64,000 nt of DNA from Mytilinidion resinicola (lineage: Eukaryota; Ascomycota; Dothideomycetes; Mytilinidiales; Mytilinidiaceae). A program made the position numbers and the translations under genes. The DNA lies in contig NW_022985443.1 in the NCBI RefSeq assembly GCF_010093595.1, positions 124,933 to 188,932 on the forward strand, in the 5' to 3' direction. Below are positions 32,733-43,940 of the stretch, piece by piece; within the stretch, counting starts at the first letter, position 1; every line of letters begins with the position of its first letter. Under the pieces are notes generated by a model, which worked only from the letters and a program-made list of their open reading frames with translations, was not told the DNA's origin and searched no databases.

Positions 32733-34971
32733 ACGCCTCGCCCCTCAACCTCAGCAACCCCTCAGCCTCCCACACAACCATAACGACACGACAATCCAAA
32801 ATCGAAGTGCTATCAACCGCCGACGTCTGATCTCACCAACTCTTCTCTCATCAAGTCACGTTCCGACATCTGCTCGAGCATTGGCAGCGTGTGGGGAGGT
32901 GGAACAAATCAGAAGTCATCGATGCGGTAAAATGGGCTATGAATGCACGGAAGGAGGAGTTTGGGGAAGCTGGTCAACCATTCATGTTGGGGATGTCTTG
33001 CAAGGGTTTCTTGAACATGGCGGATGTGCTCTAACACCGGCAAGCTTCGTGCGAGCCTTTGAGTAGCTTCCTGCCAATGATCTGAAGTGGATATGCTATA
33101 CTTCAATGAATTGCATGTTTGCTCATGCCGATTGCCTTTCCGCTATGTGATTGTGATTGCTGCCCTCCAATGCTAACATACGAGTTTTCAAAGCCCACCT
33201 CCGGAGAATCTCCGAGATGTCGCAACAACATGCTTCCTCGCGATGTGGTATCCGACTAGGCATAAATCCCCTTAGCTACTCTCTATCATCAGATCCTATC
33301 CTCATGTCTTCGCTCTCAGGTGGGTAGCGTTACTATCGAAAAAGATTCTCACTATTCTAAAACTCAATCCCATCTAGATTTCAATTTCTTTACCAACTGC
33401 CTAGCTACCACCTCTCCTCCAAGCCTCCCGCGTTCCTAATCTTTCTCCCATCTCTAATCTCTAATCTCTACAGTACCAAAACCCACGCATGGGCATCCTT
33501 TGCAGCTGCTTCGGGTATCCCGATAGGTTTTCAGACTCCAATACGATGTAAAGGTCAATATAGCGGACCTCAAACTACTTTTTCACGAAGCCGATACCTG
33601 CTAGCTAGGGTACTCCTTACAGTGGTTGTCGAGCGACCACCAAGCGCTGAGCGAAGCAGCGGTATATCCGTGTGCCCAAATTTATGACCTGGTATTGTAG
33701 CCTCCCGCCCGACTAAAAAAGTTGGCAAGGCTTCCCGGAGCTTCTAAAACACTAGCGCAGCTGGGTGCCGCCATCGTGCAACCTTAGCCCCCTCTTTGAC
33801 CCAGATCATGGACATAGCACAGTCGGCGGCAGGCAGTATTAGCTTCCTATTTTCGTGTTCTCTGTGCCCTATTTGCTCCAGCTCACGTGCCCGGCACATG
33901 ACTCCCAAGAATCTCCTCTCTCCAGGGTATTAAAAACCCCTCCACCCTCCTCCAACGTTCTTCTTCAAGGGTCTTGGGGTTGGAAGTCAACAAGTTCGTG
34001 GATACCTACCCATGGGGAGCAAAATGAACAAAAACCACAGTCCATGTCTGGTTCCTGTGGTCAACCGCGCTAGAGGAAGCAGTGATGGAGGATTGGTGGA
34101 TCAAAAGCTGTCGGCTCAGCTTCCAATGGCTGTGGGGTGGGGTTTGGGAAGGTGGAACAACCTGGAGGGAACAGGAGGACCATGAGTGTGGTGGAGAGGA
34201 GGGATCAAAACTGTGACGACTTCTGGATTGATGGAGTGGGAGTGGGAAGGTGGAGGTGATGATGATCTGTATCATCGGGACGTTTGGATGGTAGGAATTG
34301 GGATGCTGTGATGTTGGGTAGGATGAGGAAGAGGAGACAGAGGCTGTTTTTGCTATGGGTTGTTGATAGTGATTATTAGAAGTTCATAATCGACCTCCGT
34401 CTTCACAGTCATGATACGAAAAGCCATTATGTTTTGCTCCAGCCATTTCCGCAGCCATGCATCGGTCTTCTCGGTAGTATTGAACACACTCACATGGATA
34501 TCACTTCAGCCTAGTTTCTGAACATCCCTCAAGCCGATGTTCTCAAAGAATTTCGACTCTGAGTGCAGAAGAGATTTTATACAAAGGTACACTGGGAAAC
34601 ACGCGCTTGCACGGGACAGTCTTGGGTTTTCTAATGGTTAGAGCAAACATTAGTAGGATAGCATTGTAGCCACGAGATTTCACACGCGCACTAAAAGACA
34701 GATTTGAGCCAAATGTAATTATATTCGCTCCATCCGTAATACAGACACCTTGACCTATCAGCAAAGCCAACTCGATGCAAATGCTCTGACAGGCCTATCG
34801 AAACCTGCAGCTGATTAAAGAAAGAAAGAAGACAAAAGAAAGTTATGCAACGCTCGTAAATGCAGCAAAGATTGTGTTTCTCCAGGCACTCAACTCCATG
34901 CCCCAGAGGCGACTCGACTCCGACCTTCCTCTTCACAACCCTTCCTTTGAAGAGTTACACCAGGAGGCGGT
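32733..34971. other. Intergenic: eL41 3' region, a dispersed repeat and unassigned sequence
   Basis: The first few hundred bases are probably the eL41 3' UTR. Dispersed repeat copy 4 lies at 33497-33705. Nothing between 33710 and 34971 supports a gene on either strand; the open frames there are short and Ser/Pro/His-rich by composition. Confidence 0.4.
33497..33705 (+). repeat. Dispersed ~190-base repeat, copy 4 (best preserved)
   Basis: Landmarks: CTTCGGGTATCCC, CTCCAATACGATGTAAAGGT, CTGCTAGCTAGGGTACTCCT, TACAGTGGTTGTCGAGCGAC, ATATCCGTGTGCCCAAATTT and ATGACCTGGTA. It contains every block found in the other copies, so it probably spans a complete unit. Confidence 0.75.
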
Positions 34972-36536
34972 TTAAACCTCTACCTTACGACCCTTCTCAC
35001 TCTCTACAAGGACCTCATGCCGCACAGTCACCGCGTTATCCTTCAGTCCCTCCGCAGTAGACGGCGATCGCTCCGTCGACCATGCATGCGCAACGATGCC
35101 GGGGGAGCCAGAGACGAGCGCCATGTCGAGCTGGGGTTTCGAAGAGGAAGCAGATTGATCCGAATCTCGCCACTTGCTGGCTGCCTTTGCGGTTTTCGCG
35201 GACTTGGGAAAGTAGATATTGGAAGTGTCTTCGGTGTCGATGACGGAAATGGGGAGGATGTTTGGACGGGCGGAGGAATACTGGAACAGGCGTTTGAAAG
35301 CGGACGGCTTCTTCGTCGTAGTGTTCGCAACTGGGTGCTTGAGCATTGACTCAGTCGTGGAAGTCTGGCCGATAGAGGCGGTTTGAGAACTATCCGTGAC
35401 CGTGGTAGCCTCAGACGACGAGGCATGCGAGACCTTGGACTTGAACGCCGTCTTCGTCTTCTCCGAAACAGAGAGCCAGCTCGTCTTGACTGACGCCGTG
35501 CTCGATTCTAATGCCTGCACCACTTTCCCGAGGCCCAGCTTGACCAACCATCCCTTGTACAGCTGGTATGCTTCTGCGCCGGTGCCGAGGAGGAGGAAGA
35601 TGAGATAGCCGTTTGCGATGCGGATCCAGACCTCGTAGCGGACCTTGCCATTGCTGGGTACGTAGAGGACGGTGTCGCCTGTGTGCTCGTGCACACGACC
35701 CCAGTCGTATGCCTCGTTTTGAGTGCGGAGGACGCTGGCGTTGTCGTAAAGGATGTAGAAGAGCAGTGGCAGAGTGCCTATGCAAATGATGAAGGTGACG
35801 GCAAAGAGGCGGAGGAAGCGGGAGCTGGTCTGGCCGCGGGCGTTGACGAGGTGGCTGAACTGGGAGCGGTACTTGTAGAGGCGGTAGACGAGGACGACTA
35901 GATGGGTTAGCGTCTGTAAGAGGGCGAGAGCAGAATGAGGAGTGAGTTGGGGTGCTTACCGGAGTAGTAGGCCGCAAAGCTGTCGATGATTGGTGGCCAG
36001 ATCCAGACGAAGACGACGGATGCCCAGCTGGTGTGGAAGCCGGGGCCGCAGCCTTGGATGCCGTAGATGAAGTAGCGGATGGTTTGCACGAAGTAGTACA
36101 TGACCATGGACAGCACGGGGAAAACCCAGCACCAGAGAAGATCGAAGACGAGTTCCCGGATCCGATGGGCGCGTGATGGAGCCACTACGATGTTCTTGGT
36201 ATCCAGGACTTTTGCCAGCCTGCGAAGGATGCATGCAAGACCACCGGGAAGAGCGACCCAAGCGCCGATGACGAGCCGGGACTCAATGTCGCAGAGAACG
36301 TTGCCGTTCCACCATTCGGTGAGGTTGTCGCGTGGCCAGATGATCGCGTTGATGACATTGACGAGGTTCATGATCATGATCCAGAGGACGAGGCTCGTGG
36401 CGGCTAGATTGCGCTGGTGGCAATGCCAGATGAGCATTGGGATGTCGAGGACGATGGTGATTGCTGAGAGAACGGGTATGACGACTGCGACGGTGTAATA
36501 GGGATAACTGATCCCTTCCAAAATCGAGGAGTCCAT
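34972..36536 (-). CDS. ste3: Pheromone a-factor receptor, STE3 type (class D GPCR)
   Basis: Exon 1 is 35960-36536, the GT-AG intron is 35898-35959, and exon 2 is 34972-35897, giving 500 residues. ATG 36536 (MDSSILEGISYPYYTVAVV) puts the N-terminus directly before helix 1, as in the family. Seven hydrophobic segments fill the first ~300 residues. Typical STE3 features are IPMLIWHCHQRNLAATSLVL, NAIIWPRDNL, LCDIESRLVIGAWVALPGGL, FDLLWCWVFPVLSMVMYYFV and GQTSSRFLRLFAVTFI. A ~200-residue Ser/Thr-rich cytoplasmic tail follows, the usual site of phosphorylation and endocytic control. The receptor recognises the farnesylated a-type pheromone and signals through a heterotrimeric G protein to the mating MAP-kinase cascade. 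The long upstream open frame to 36785 is not part of it. Confidence 0.92.
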
Positions 36537-37289
36537 CTTGGATGCTGATGAGAGGAGAAGTTGAGTAAGGCTGTGGAGCTTTGTCGATCGTCGAAGGCAG
36601 GCTTGAGGTGTATGGCTGGGAGCTTGAAAAAGGCGGCTTCTGGTGATCCGATAGGCCAATTGTACTGAACTCCTGAGTCGACTTAGGTGCTTTGCGGGTG
36701 GCTTGAAGAGAAAGTGACAATGAAGGAGCAGTCGAAGACGAACAAAGATGGAGGATGATGAATGTAGAAGAGGAAGACGAAGCAAGATGTAAGACAGAGC
36801 AGGGACTAGAAGCGCGTATGGCCAGTCAATAACTCAATAAGGCCAGCTGCCTCAATAAGGTCAATAAGATCACGCAGCAAACGCCGGTGAAAACGTTCAA
36901 CGCAGCCAAAAAAGGGATATTTCAAGACTCTGATGTATTAATTGCGCTCGAAAGTCAAATCACCTTATTTCTACTTGTTGCATCTCGCCAGACGCCTCAG
37001 AATGCCGCGGATTGTACCCTTTGTGCATGGTGGCCATGGTGGTGCAGTGAGACCAACGGAGATCTCGCTTGACGCTTTTGGGTCTGAATAAGAAGCGGGA
37101 GCCATACGCGACTTTTCAATCGCAAAAGCTGCGGGAAGTACCAGAGACACCTCCTGAGCCCATCGAGACAGTCATGGCTAGGCTTGAAGCTCCGGGAAAA
37201 GGAGGTTCTTGGGGAGTGTGCTGGTAGGTCGTGTCTGTGTCCTCGCGTTTACCACTGTCCGGGGTCCCCCCATGGACTTTCAAAAACAT

Positions 37290-37440
37290 AGGCGCGATGT
37301 CAAGTTCCAAACAGTGTAAATTAGACTGCCTCTTGACTTACTGGCTACTTCCTAGCTGGGCCGCTCCTCACCGTGGTGTCGAGTGAGCAAGATTGGAGCC
37401 AAGCAGTGATAACTCCGTATCCGCGGCAGGATATCAGCCA
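37290..37440 (+). repeat. Dispersed ~190-base repeat, copy 5
   Basis: Landmarks: GATGTCAAGTTCCAAACAGT, CTTCCTAGCTGGGCCGCTCC, TCACCGTGGTGTCGAGTGAG, GGAGCCAAGCAGTGATAACT and CCGTATCCG. Same orientation as copy 6, which follows 30 bases later. Confidence 0.7.
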
Positions 37441-37469
37441 TTGGAAGTCGTCAACCGGTTTGGATCGTG

Positions 37470-37680
37470 CCGAGATGCTTGTCACTGCTTGGGGTACCCC
37501 AATGTGTTTTCCAAATCCAGATAAGATGTAAAAGTTGATGCCGTGGGAGCCAGGCTACCTTTTGACTGGCTGAGCATCTGCTAGCCGGGCCGCTCCTGAC
37601 GGTGGTGCCGAGCGAGCAGGGGTGGAACCTGTGCAATGGTGTATCTGTGTGCCAGAATTTTTCCATTGGGATATGGAAGA
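37470..37680 (+). repeat. Dispersed ~190-base repeat, copy 6
   Basis: Landmarks: CACTGCTTGGGGTACCCCAA, GATAAGATGTAAAAGTTGAT, ATCTGCTAGCCGGGCCGCTC, GGTGGTGCCGAGCGAGCAGG and GTATCTGTGTGCCAGAATTT. With copy 5 it forms the only tandem pair in the window. Confidence 0.7.
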
Positions 37681-38032
37681 AGCCTGTGCTCTAATGGATG
37701 TGATGCGAATTCGGCATCGTGGTGTTTGGTGTTGAGTCTACAATTGTCCGAAAGTGGAAAGGTCGGCCTGACGTAGGTCTTGGCGCTCTGCAGCGGCCGG
37801 GGAACATCATGCAGTGATTGGAGCGCAACAAGGCGAATCAACAACCACCCTCTCCGCGGCCAGCATGGCATTTGCCTCTTCTGCCGACGACGACGCCATC
37901 GCGAACTCGACTGTTCTTGAGACTCTATACCGCAAGGGCATTGCTCGCGCTTCTGTCCGACGGCAGACGCGCATACACGACCTCGGCATCGTCGTCACTT
38001 CGTGAAGCTCCTCACTTCCTTCCATTCAAACC

Positions 38033-39444
38033 ATGGCCAACGCGACTGCAGAGAGCTCAGGCGCGCAGATAAATCCTCTCCTTCGACAGAGAATGCTCAG
38101 CCGCGCCTCGACCTTCGCCGAAGGAGTGCAGCCTGCTCCAGCAATACCGCGTCGACGGAGCTCTGTCTTGTCGGACCTCTCTGAAAGCCGCCACTCCCTG
38201 CGCTCGCGCTCTTCGACAGACAATCTGGCCCGGTCTGGCCCATACGATGGCATGGAGAATCTCATTCAATCAGAGGAGCCATCCCACTGGCATTCGGCGC
38301 CCCTCGCTTTTGCGATACTGCCGGCTGTTGGCGGTCTTCTATTCAAAAATGGCAGCTCTATCGTGACAGACGTGCTGCTTCTGGGACTGGGATCGCTTCT
38401 TCTGAACTTTTGTGTCAGGACACCATGGTAAATGTTCGCGCTCATGTCGAAGACGACTGAGAGACTAATGACCACAGGGATTGGTATCACGCTGCTCAAG
38501 CCGTCCACGTCCTCGATCCGGAACCCGACCCTTACTCTAGCACCATAATTGCGGAGGAAAGTGGCGAAGATGGAGACGGAGAGGTCGCTTCACCGGAACA
38601 GACACCCGCAGACCGGTCTCCGAATTTAGAGCAAAGTAGCAACAACACGAAATCAGTCGAACAAGAGGCCGCGGCGGGTGAATTGCGTCGGGAAGAGATT
38701 GTCGCGTTGATAGCATGCTTCCTCGGCCCATTAGTCGGCGCATACTTGTTACATGGGATTAGGAGTCAGCTCACGCGACAATCCGAAGGCCTTGTGTCAA
38801 ACTACAACCTCACCATTTTCGTCATGGCGGCAGAACTGCGACCTATCTCGCATCTGGTCAAGATGAAGAAAGCTAGAATGCTCCATCTGCAGCGAATTGT
38901 CCGACCCGAATTAACCCCAAGCCAAGACATTGCAAAAGCCGATGCCCAGGAACTATCCAGGCGGCTGGCTGAAATAGAGGAGCGACTAGCAGAGGGCGGG
39001 CCTAAATTCAAAGAGGGAAACGTCCTAGAGATCTGTGGTGTAGTCAGGCAGAATATCCAACCGCAGCTCGACTCGCTGAATCGAGCAATGCGGCGGTACG
39101 AAAAACGGCTGACGGCAATGTCAATTCAATCGGAAGGTCGCTTTGGGGAACTCGAGATTCGGATAAAGGACGCCTTATCCCTGGCGGCATCTGCAGCTCG
39201 GACTGGCCAGAAGCCCGGGGTGATTGCTATGGCTTTGACATGGGTCAGCAACTTCTTCAAGTTCTGGTTTCAAACGCTATGGGCTGTCTTTGTCTGCCCA
39301 CTGCAGCTGGCAGTTTCTTGTTCTACTGCCATCAAGTCGTGGTTTGTGCGTCCACAACGAGCAAGTAGGAGAAAAGCGCAGACGAAGGGTGAAGAGCATG
39401 CGTCTATCGCAACCTCCCGCATGCACTCCAGAAGTGCTCGATGA
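38033..39444 (+). CDS. Conserved fungal membrane protein of unknown function
   Basis: Exon 1 is 38033-38427, the GT-AG intron is 38428-38477, and exon 2 is 38478-39444, giving 453 residues. Residues 1-85 are Ser/Arg-rich and probably phosphorylated. Hydrophobic segments follow at ~92-130 (LAFAILPAVGGLLF; VLLLGLGSLLLNF), with WDWYHAAQ across the splice junction. A second one is near residue 225 (EEIVALIACFLGPLVGAYLL), and another pair near 395-420 (MALTWVSNFFKFWFQTLWAVFVCPLQLAV). Between them is a long charged helix (AQELSRRLAEIEERLAEGG; LDSLNRAMRRYEKRL), likely coiled-coil. The layout fits an integral membrane protein of the endomembrane or nuclear envelope, which is inference. No enzymatic motif seen. 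Confidence 0.75.
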
Positions 39445-39934
39445 CAGGCTGCTGGCAGGTACCTTTCTGTATCATTCCTCACTACCACGTATTTATTATT
39501 GAGCGTTATGCCGAAGACTCAAATACCTCCTGTTACTTTCCCTACGCTGATTCTAGCCTTTTTCTTATCGTCCATGCAGGTACCACTAATCATCGATACT
39601 CTCACCGCCTTGGATTAGTATACACAACACTTCAACCCCATATTTCTCTCCCAACAAGAAACAAAACGGTGTGATACTATCGGCCATTGACGTCGGTAAC
39701 TGAACCAATTCGGCTTGCCGTAATGCTAAATGCAATAGTCTAGCAAGTGCGACATTACCCCACTACCCCACCATTGACCTGCATCGATCATCAATGTCAC
39801 CTTGTGATTACATTTGTATGATTCACGTTCACCTATATCTTGGGATACCCTCGTGTACTTGTACGACAGTCTGCTCTGCAATTCCCCATCTCTCGTATAT
39901 TTTCACCTAACTGGACTCGCCTCAAAGCCTCATC
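39445..39934. other. Intergenic, esterase upstream region
   Basis: The 3' flank of the membrane protein gene and the promoter of the esterase. Nothing else recognised. Confidence 0.4.
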
Positions 39935-41114
39935 ATGCCACTTCCATCCGACCTCCAGATCGACGTCTCCAAGTTCGACCCTACCAATTCCAACCCGAAG
40001 ACCGAAGTGTTTAACAAGAAGCTTATCCATATAGCAAAGGATGGCCCGCGATGGTATGAGGTACGACTGCGCCAATCATACCAATTGACCGAAACTGTCT
40101 GCTAATACAGTTCATACAGGTTGGGGCTGCGAAGTACCGCCAGATGCGTTGGAACGGCGAAACCCCACTCCCTAAGCCCGTCGTGATCGAGTCCGGAGTC
40201 AACGGCACCATACCCTCGAGAGACCCAGGTCGCGAATTGACATACCGCCTGTTCAATCCGGAGAAGGGCGAGGTCAAGGGAATATACATGCACATTCACG
40301 GTGGTGGCTGGGTGTTGCAGTCGGAAGCATAGTACGTCTTCTTGCGTCTATGGAACGATCAATTGGCTAAACGATGCAGCCAGGACGGCTTGCTAAAGTA
40401 CATGGCGGACAACACCGGCCTCGCTGTTGTCTCGATCGGATACAGACTCGCCCCTGAGGACCCCTGGCCCGCAGGTGCCGAGGACTGCTACGACTTCGCT
40501 GAATACCTCGTCGAACACGGAAAGGAGAGGTTCGGAGGCGAGCTAATGTTCACTGGCGGCGAGGCAAGCTTCTGTGCCCACTACCCTCGATCCATTTCCA
40601 GATTAAATGAAGCCTGCTAATACTCGCTATACAGTCTGCTGGCGGCCATTTCGCCGCCCTCGTCTCTCTCTACCTCTTGAAATCCAAACCAAACTTCGCC
40701 TTCCGCGGCCTCCTCCTTCACTTCGGCTGCTTCGACCTCTCCGGCTTCCTGCCCATGGTCGACCACCACGAGCGCGGATTGGTCATTGACCACGACATTA
40801 TGAAGCGCTACATTGACGTGCTGCTGCCCAACACCACCATCGAGCAGCGGCGCCATCCCTCCATTTCCCCCTTCTTCGCCGATCTCCGAGGCTTGAAACT
40901 CCCGCCTGCGCTGTTCACATGCGGGACGGAGGACCCGTTGCTCGATGATACGGTGTTCATGAGTGCGAAGTGGATGATGTGGGGGAATGAGGCGGTCGTA
41001 AGAATTTACAATGGCGCGCCGCATGGGTTTATCATGTTCCCGCCGGGGACGATTGATGCCGTGCAGGAGGGGTTGGATGCAAGTACTGATTTCGTGAAGG
41101 AGAAGCTGGGTTGA
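39935..41114 (+). CDS. Alpha/beta-hydrolase, HSL-type esterase/lipase, four exons with one GC-AG intron
   Basis: Exons: 39935-40060, 40120-40331, 40380-40563 and 40635-41114, giving 333 residues. The HSL-family oxyanion motif HGGGW is near residue 103. The nucleophile elbow GESAGG spans the third splice junction, with exon 3 ending GGE and exon 4 beginning SAGGH. The acid is the Asp of CGTEDPLLDD and the base is the His of GAPHGF, so the triad is complete. Introns 1 and 2 are GT-AG; intron 3 (40564-40634) begins GCAAGC, a non-canonical but recognised GC-AG donor, and only this choice restores GESAGG. Members hydrolyse short-chain esters, lactones or carbamates in the cytosol. The substrate here is unknown. 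Confidence 0.9.
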
Positions 41115-41459
41115 GCCGGTGGGGGGAAGTGTAGGTAGGTAATTCGCAAGATGTAAGCCTGTGTGGTAAGTCTTGCAGGAGATGAGTACTAGGTTTCGCC
41201 AATGCAGGACCGAGGGTAGAAGGTGAAGCTATGCAAATGCGAATTGGATACGTCCTGTTGCTCGAAATATGATGAGTATGCAACTCTTTTCCAAGTGGTC
41301 CCTTTGTGTTCGTTCCCCCGAGTCACACTGGTGTTGATTCTACTCCCTGTCCAATTTCTGTTTCCTTCGCTCTTGGTCTTCCCCGTACAGTGCCTTGCCA
41401 GAAGTGCGTGTATACTCATTCACCGCTTTATGTCACGGTGTATCGTGGAGCCGTTCGAT

Positions 41460-42460
41460 GGAGCTGAATAGCGGCGGAGCCTCGAAAAGTCTTACCGGCG
41501 GCGGCAAAACGAATTTGCGAGTCTCCTGTTCGGGCAACTCTTGGCAAGTCGCGAGGGCGCCGAAAAGTGTGGAGTACGCAACCCCCCCTCTAACTTCACG
41601 ACGTGGATTAATTGTGTCTTAGAAACTTCTTCAAAATTACTACACGACTTTACGAATTACGTCCTGGTGTCAGATCTCGGTTAGCTTGCGTGGTTGGTGA
41701 CCTATTCGCGAGAAAGGTCGAAGACGCCGGGAAGCTCGAAATTCTTCTTTCGCGGCGACGGGAAAACAAAATGGCGAGTCTCCTCTTTTGGCAACTCTTG
41801 GCAAGCCGTGAGTGCGACGGAAAGTGTGGAGTACGCAACCCCCCGTCTAACTTCACCACTTGGACTAACCACTTCCTAAGAACTCCATCAAAAATACTAC
41901 CCGGCTGTGCGAATCACGTCCTGGTGTCGAATTCGCGCCAGTTTGCGTGGTTGTTGCGCTACGAAGTGAAAAGGCTCAAACGGCGGGCGGCTCCAAAATC
42001 CTCTTTCCGGGCGACGGCAGAACAAAATCGCGAGGCTCCCTTTCTGGCAACTCTTGGCAGGCCGCGAGGCCGTCAAAAAGTGTGGAGTACGCAACCCCCC
42101 CTCTAACTTTATCACATAGGCTAACAGCGTCTCCAAAAGTTCTTCAAAAATACTACTAGACCGTGCGAATCACGTCTCGGTGTCAAAATCGTGCTAGCTT
42201 GCGTGGTTGTGGAGCTATCTGTGAAAAGGCTGAATATCGGCGTGAGGGCCAAAACTCCTCATTCTCGGGGGACGGCGAAACAAATTCGCGATTCTCCCTT
42301 TCTGGCAACTCTTGGCAGCCGTGACGAGTTCGAAAAGTGTGGAGTACGCAACCCCCCTTCTAGATCAACGAAAACTACAAAATTCGCCACGGAAAGTTCT
42401 TAAGAAATACTAGTTGACCGTGCGAGCCACGTCCCGGTGTCAGATTCCTATTAGAGGTTG
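41460..42460 (+). repeat. Tandem array, four units of about 255 bases
   Basis: Each unit carries CAACTCTTGGCA (near 41537, 41790, 42048 and 42307), then AAAGTGTGGAGTACGCAACC with a following C tract and TCTAACTTC, then a variable part, ACGTC(C/T)(C/T)GGTGTC and AGCTTGCGTGGTTG. Units are perhaps 75-85% alike by eye. A degenerate fifth unit may run to about 42560. There is no sustained open frame and no resemblance to an rRNA or snRNA that I can recall. Confidence 0.85.
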
Positions 42461-42560
42461 TGGTTGCTGCGCTATCTGCGATGAAGGGATGAAAAGCTCG
42501 AAACCTGGATTTTTGTCGCCAAGCCGACAAAGCTTACTAAGCCGGCGACCTAGAGTTGCG

Positions 42561-42960
42561 AGGGCGACGCATGTTTGCCCAGATGGCTCGACCGGGACAG
42601 CTCGCAGAACAGATCTGAGAATAGTATCTCATTTGCCTAAGTAGGTCGCATCTCACAAGAAGTTTCGGAAAGCACATTCTAGCTCCCCACCCGAATAGCT
42701 GCGGTCTCCTTAGGCTGCGCGGAAGAAAGGACGCACGCGACAGGAAAGAAACCTCGAAGAACAGCAACACCAACTTCAACTTTGACTTCACGATTACGGT
42801 AATGGTTAATGGACGGGAGAATTTCATATACGCTAGCTCATCCTGATGCTAACGTAAGATCGCAAGAAGCATACAATCTCGTCACTCATATCCTCCCTCC
42901 CCTCTCAATCCGACCATCCCTCCCCGACAAGCCAGTCCGTTCAAAGCCGAACCGTCAAAG
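42561..42960. other. Intergenic, nothing recognised
   Basis: Lies between the 255-base array and the small Cys-rich gene; part is the 3' flank of that gene. Confidence 0.35.
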
Positions 42961-43149
42961 TTAATGCTTGTAGTTGAAGCAATCCTTACACTTACCATGC
43001 CCGCAATCGCTGCAGATGCCCCAGTCATCGTAGTTGTCCGCCGCGCAGTCGCTACACCACCACTCTTTGCGTTGATGGAGAATGGGCGCTGCCTCGGATT
43101 TAGATAGGTATTGATGTGGTCTGAGCCAGTGGGTGAGCCATTCGAGCAT
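42961..43149 (-). CDS. Small Cys-rich zinc-finger-like protein
   Basis: 62 residues from ATG 43149 (MLEWLTHWLRPHQYL) to TAA at 42961-42963. The C-terminal half contains WWCSDC...NYDD...CSDCGHGKCKDC, that is C-x2-C, C-x2-C-x-H and C-x2-C. It probably binds one or two zinc ions, in the manner of small RanBP2-like or related zinc ribbons found in many Pezizomycotina. The frame is open further upstream but without ATG; an out-of-frame ATG lies at 43232. The function is unknown. Its short length makes the call moderate, but the ordered Cys spacing is unlikely by chance. Confidence 0.6.
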   Translation of the reverse strand: MLEWLTHWLRPHQYLSKSEAAPILHQRKEWWCSDCAADNYDDWGICSDCGHGKCKDCFNYKH

Positions 43150-43670
43150 TTTGTGGAGAATAAAGGCGGTTCTGGGCGGTCGAGGAGATAAAAGTATCGG
43201 AAAGCCACTATACCTGGAGGATGTTGGAGCATTCAAAGGGTAAAAACTAGCTGTGAAGGAGCGGGGAAAGATTGCGCGTCAGCGCTCAGGAGAAACTTCA
43301 TCGTACACATCGTGGCTTCATTGCGGAGTAGTGCGCTGGCTTTATCGAGTCACTGCGTCGGACCTTCACCGACTTCGAGCTCGAAGGCTAAGTAACACGA
43401 ATCCGCTTCAATCAAGCGTAGCTTCCGCGGGTGTTCAGTGATCACGGATCAAAGGCGAACCGTTTGCGAGTAACTGTGATTGGATTCAACTATCGCCCTA
43501 CGATTGTGACAAGCCTCTCGTGGAAACAGAGCTGCTCGCTGAACAATCATCATGTCTAAAAAAGAAGAGAAGTGAAAAGAAATGAAACCTTCCCTCAGAG
43601 GAAGAGCAATCACATAAGGCCAAGCAAGAAATAAAGAAAACCTTCGGGCAAACTCAACGCAGACCTCCGC
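43150..43670. other. Intergenic, nothing recognised
   Basis: Upstream of the small zinc-finger gene and downstream of the CCHC gene. No repeat or gene seen. Confidence 0.35.
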
Positions 43671-43940
43671 CTAATAAGCAGTCCGCTCAACGATCTTCCC
43701 GTTCGTACCCCTCCTGCTGAAAGTGTCCTTGCCCCAGACGACTTCCGGAGCCTTGCCTTCCGCAGATTTGCTCTTCTTGACCTGCTGGTTGGCGTTGGCT
43801 GGGTCCGCGCTGTACGGAGCCAACGCTACCCCCTGCGCAAATGCCTGCCATCCGGACGCTTTCTCAACCTTTTCCTCCAACAGGCCTGGCTTCATGACCG
43901 GCGCCGCAGTGGGAGCGGCTGTGTCCAAGCTCGTTGCAGT
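43671..43940 (-). other. Displaced 3' coding tail of the CCHC gene
   Basis: One base out of frame from the CCHC coding sequence, this stretch reads KPGLLEEKVEKASGWQAFAQ, then LAPYSADPANANQQVKK, then KDTFSRRGTNGKIVERTAY and stops at 43671-43673. It overlaps the present end of the gene (43864), so it is probably the ancestral C-terminus cut off by a one-base change near 43880-43945, or a sequencing error. Confidence 0.5.

Larger units (their letters stand above)
36537..38032. other. Intergenic with two adjacent dispersed repeats
   Basis: Contains the ste3 5' flank and dispersed repeat copies 5 and 6 in tandem at 37290-37680. No supportable gene; short frames near 37818 precede the real start at 38033. 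Confidence 0.4.

Noticed and set aside
32659..33066. Plus-strand frames downstream of eL41
   Set aside because: They overlap the eL41 intron and 3' UTR and have no protein-like features.
35411..35977. 188-codon minus-strand frame overlapping the pheromone receptor
   Set aside because: It overlaps the receptor exons in another frame and is Arg/Pro/His-rich without any domain.
36537..36785. N-terminal extension of the pheromone receptor
   Set aside because: Receptors of this family begin immediately before helix 1, which fits ATG 36536; the extension is His/Leu/Arg-rich.
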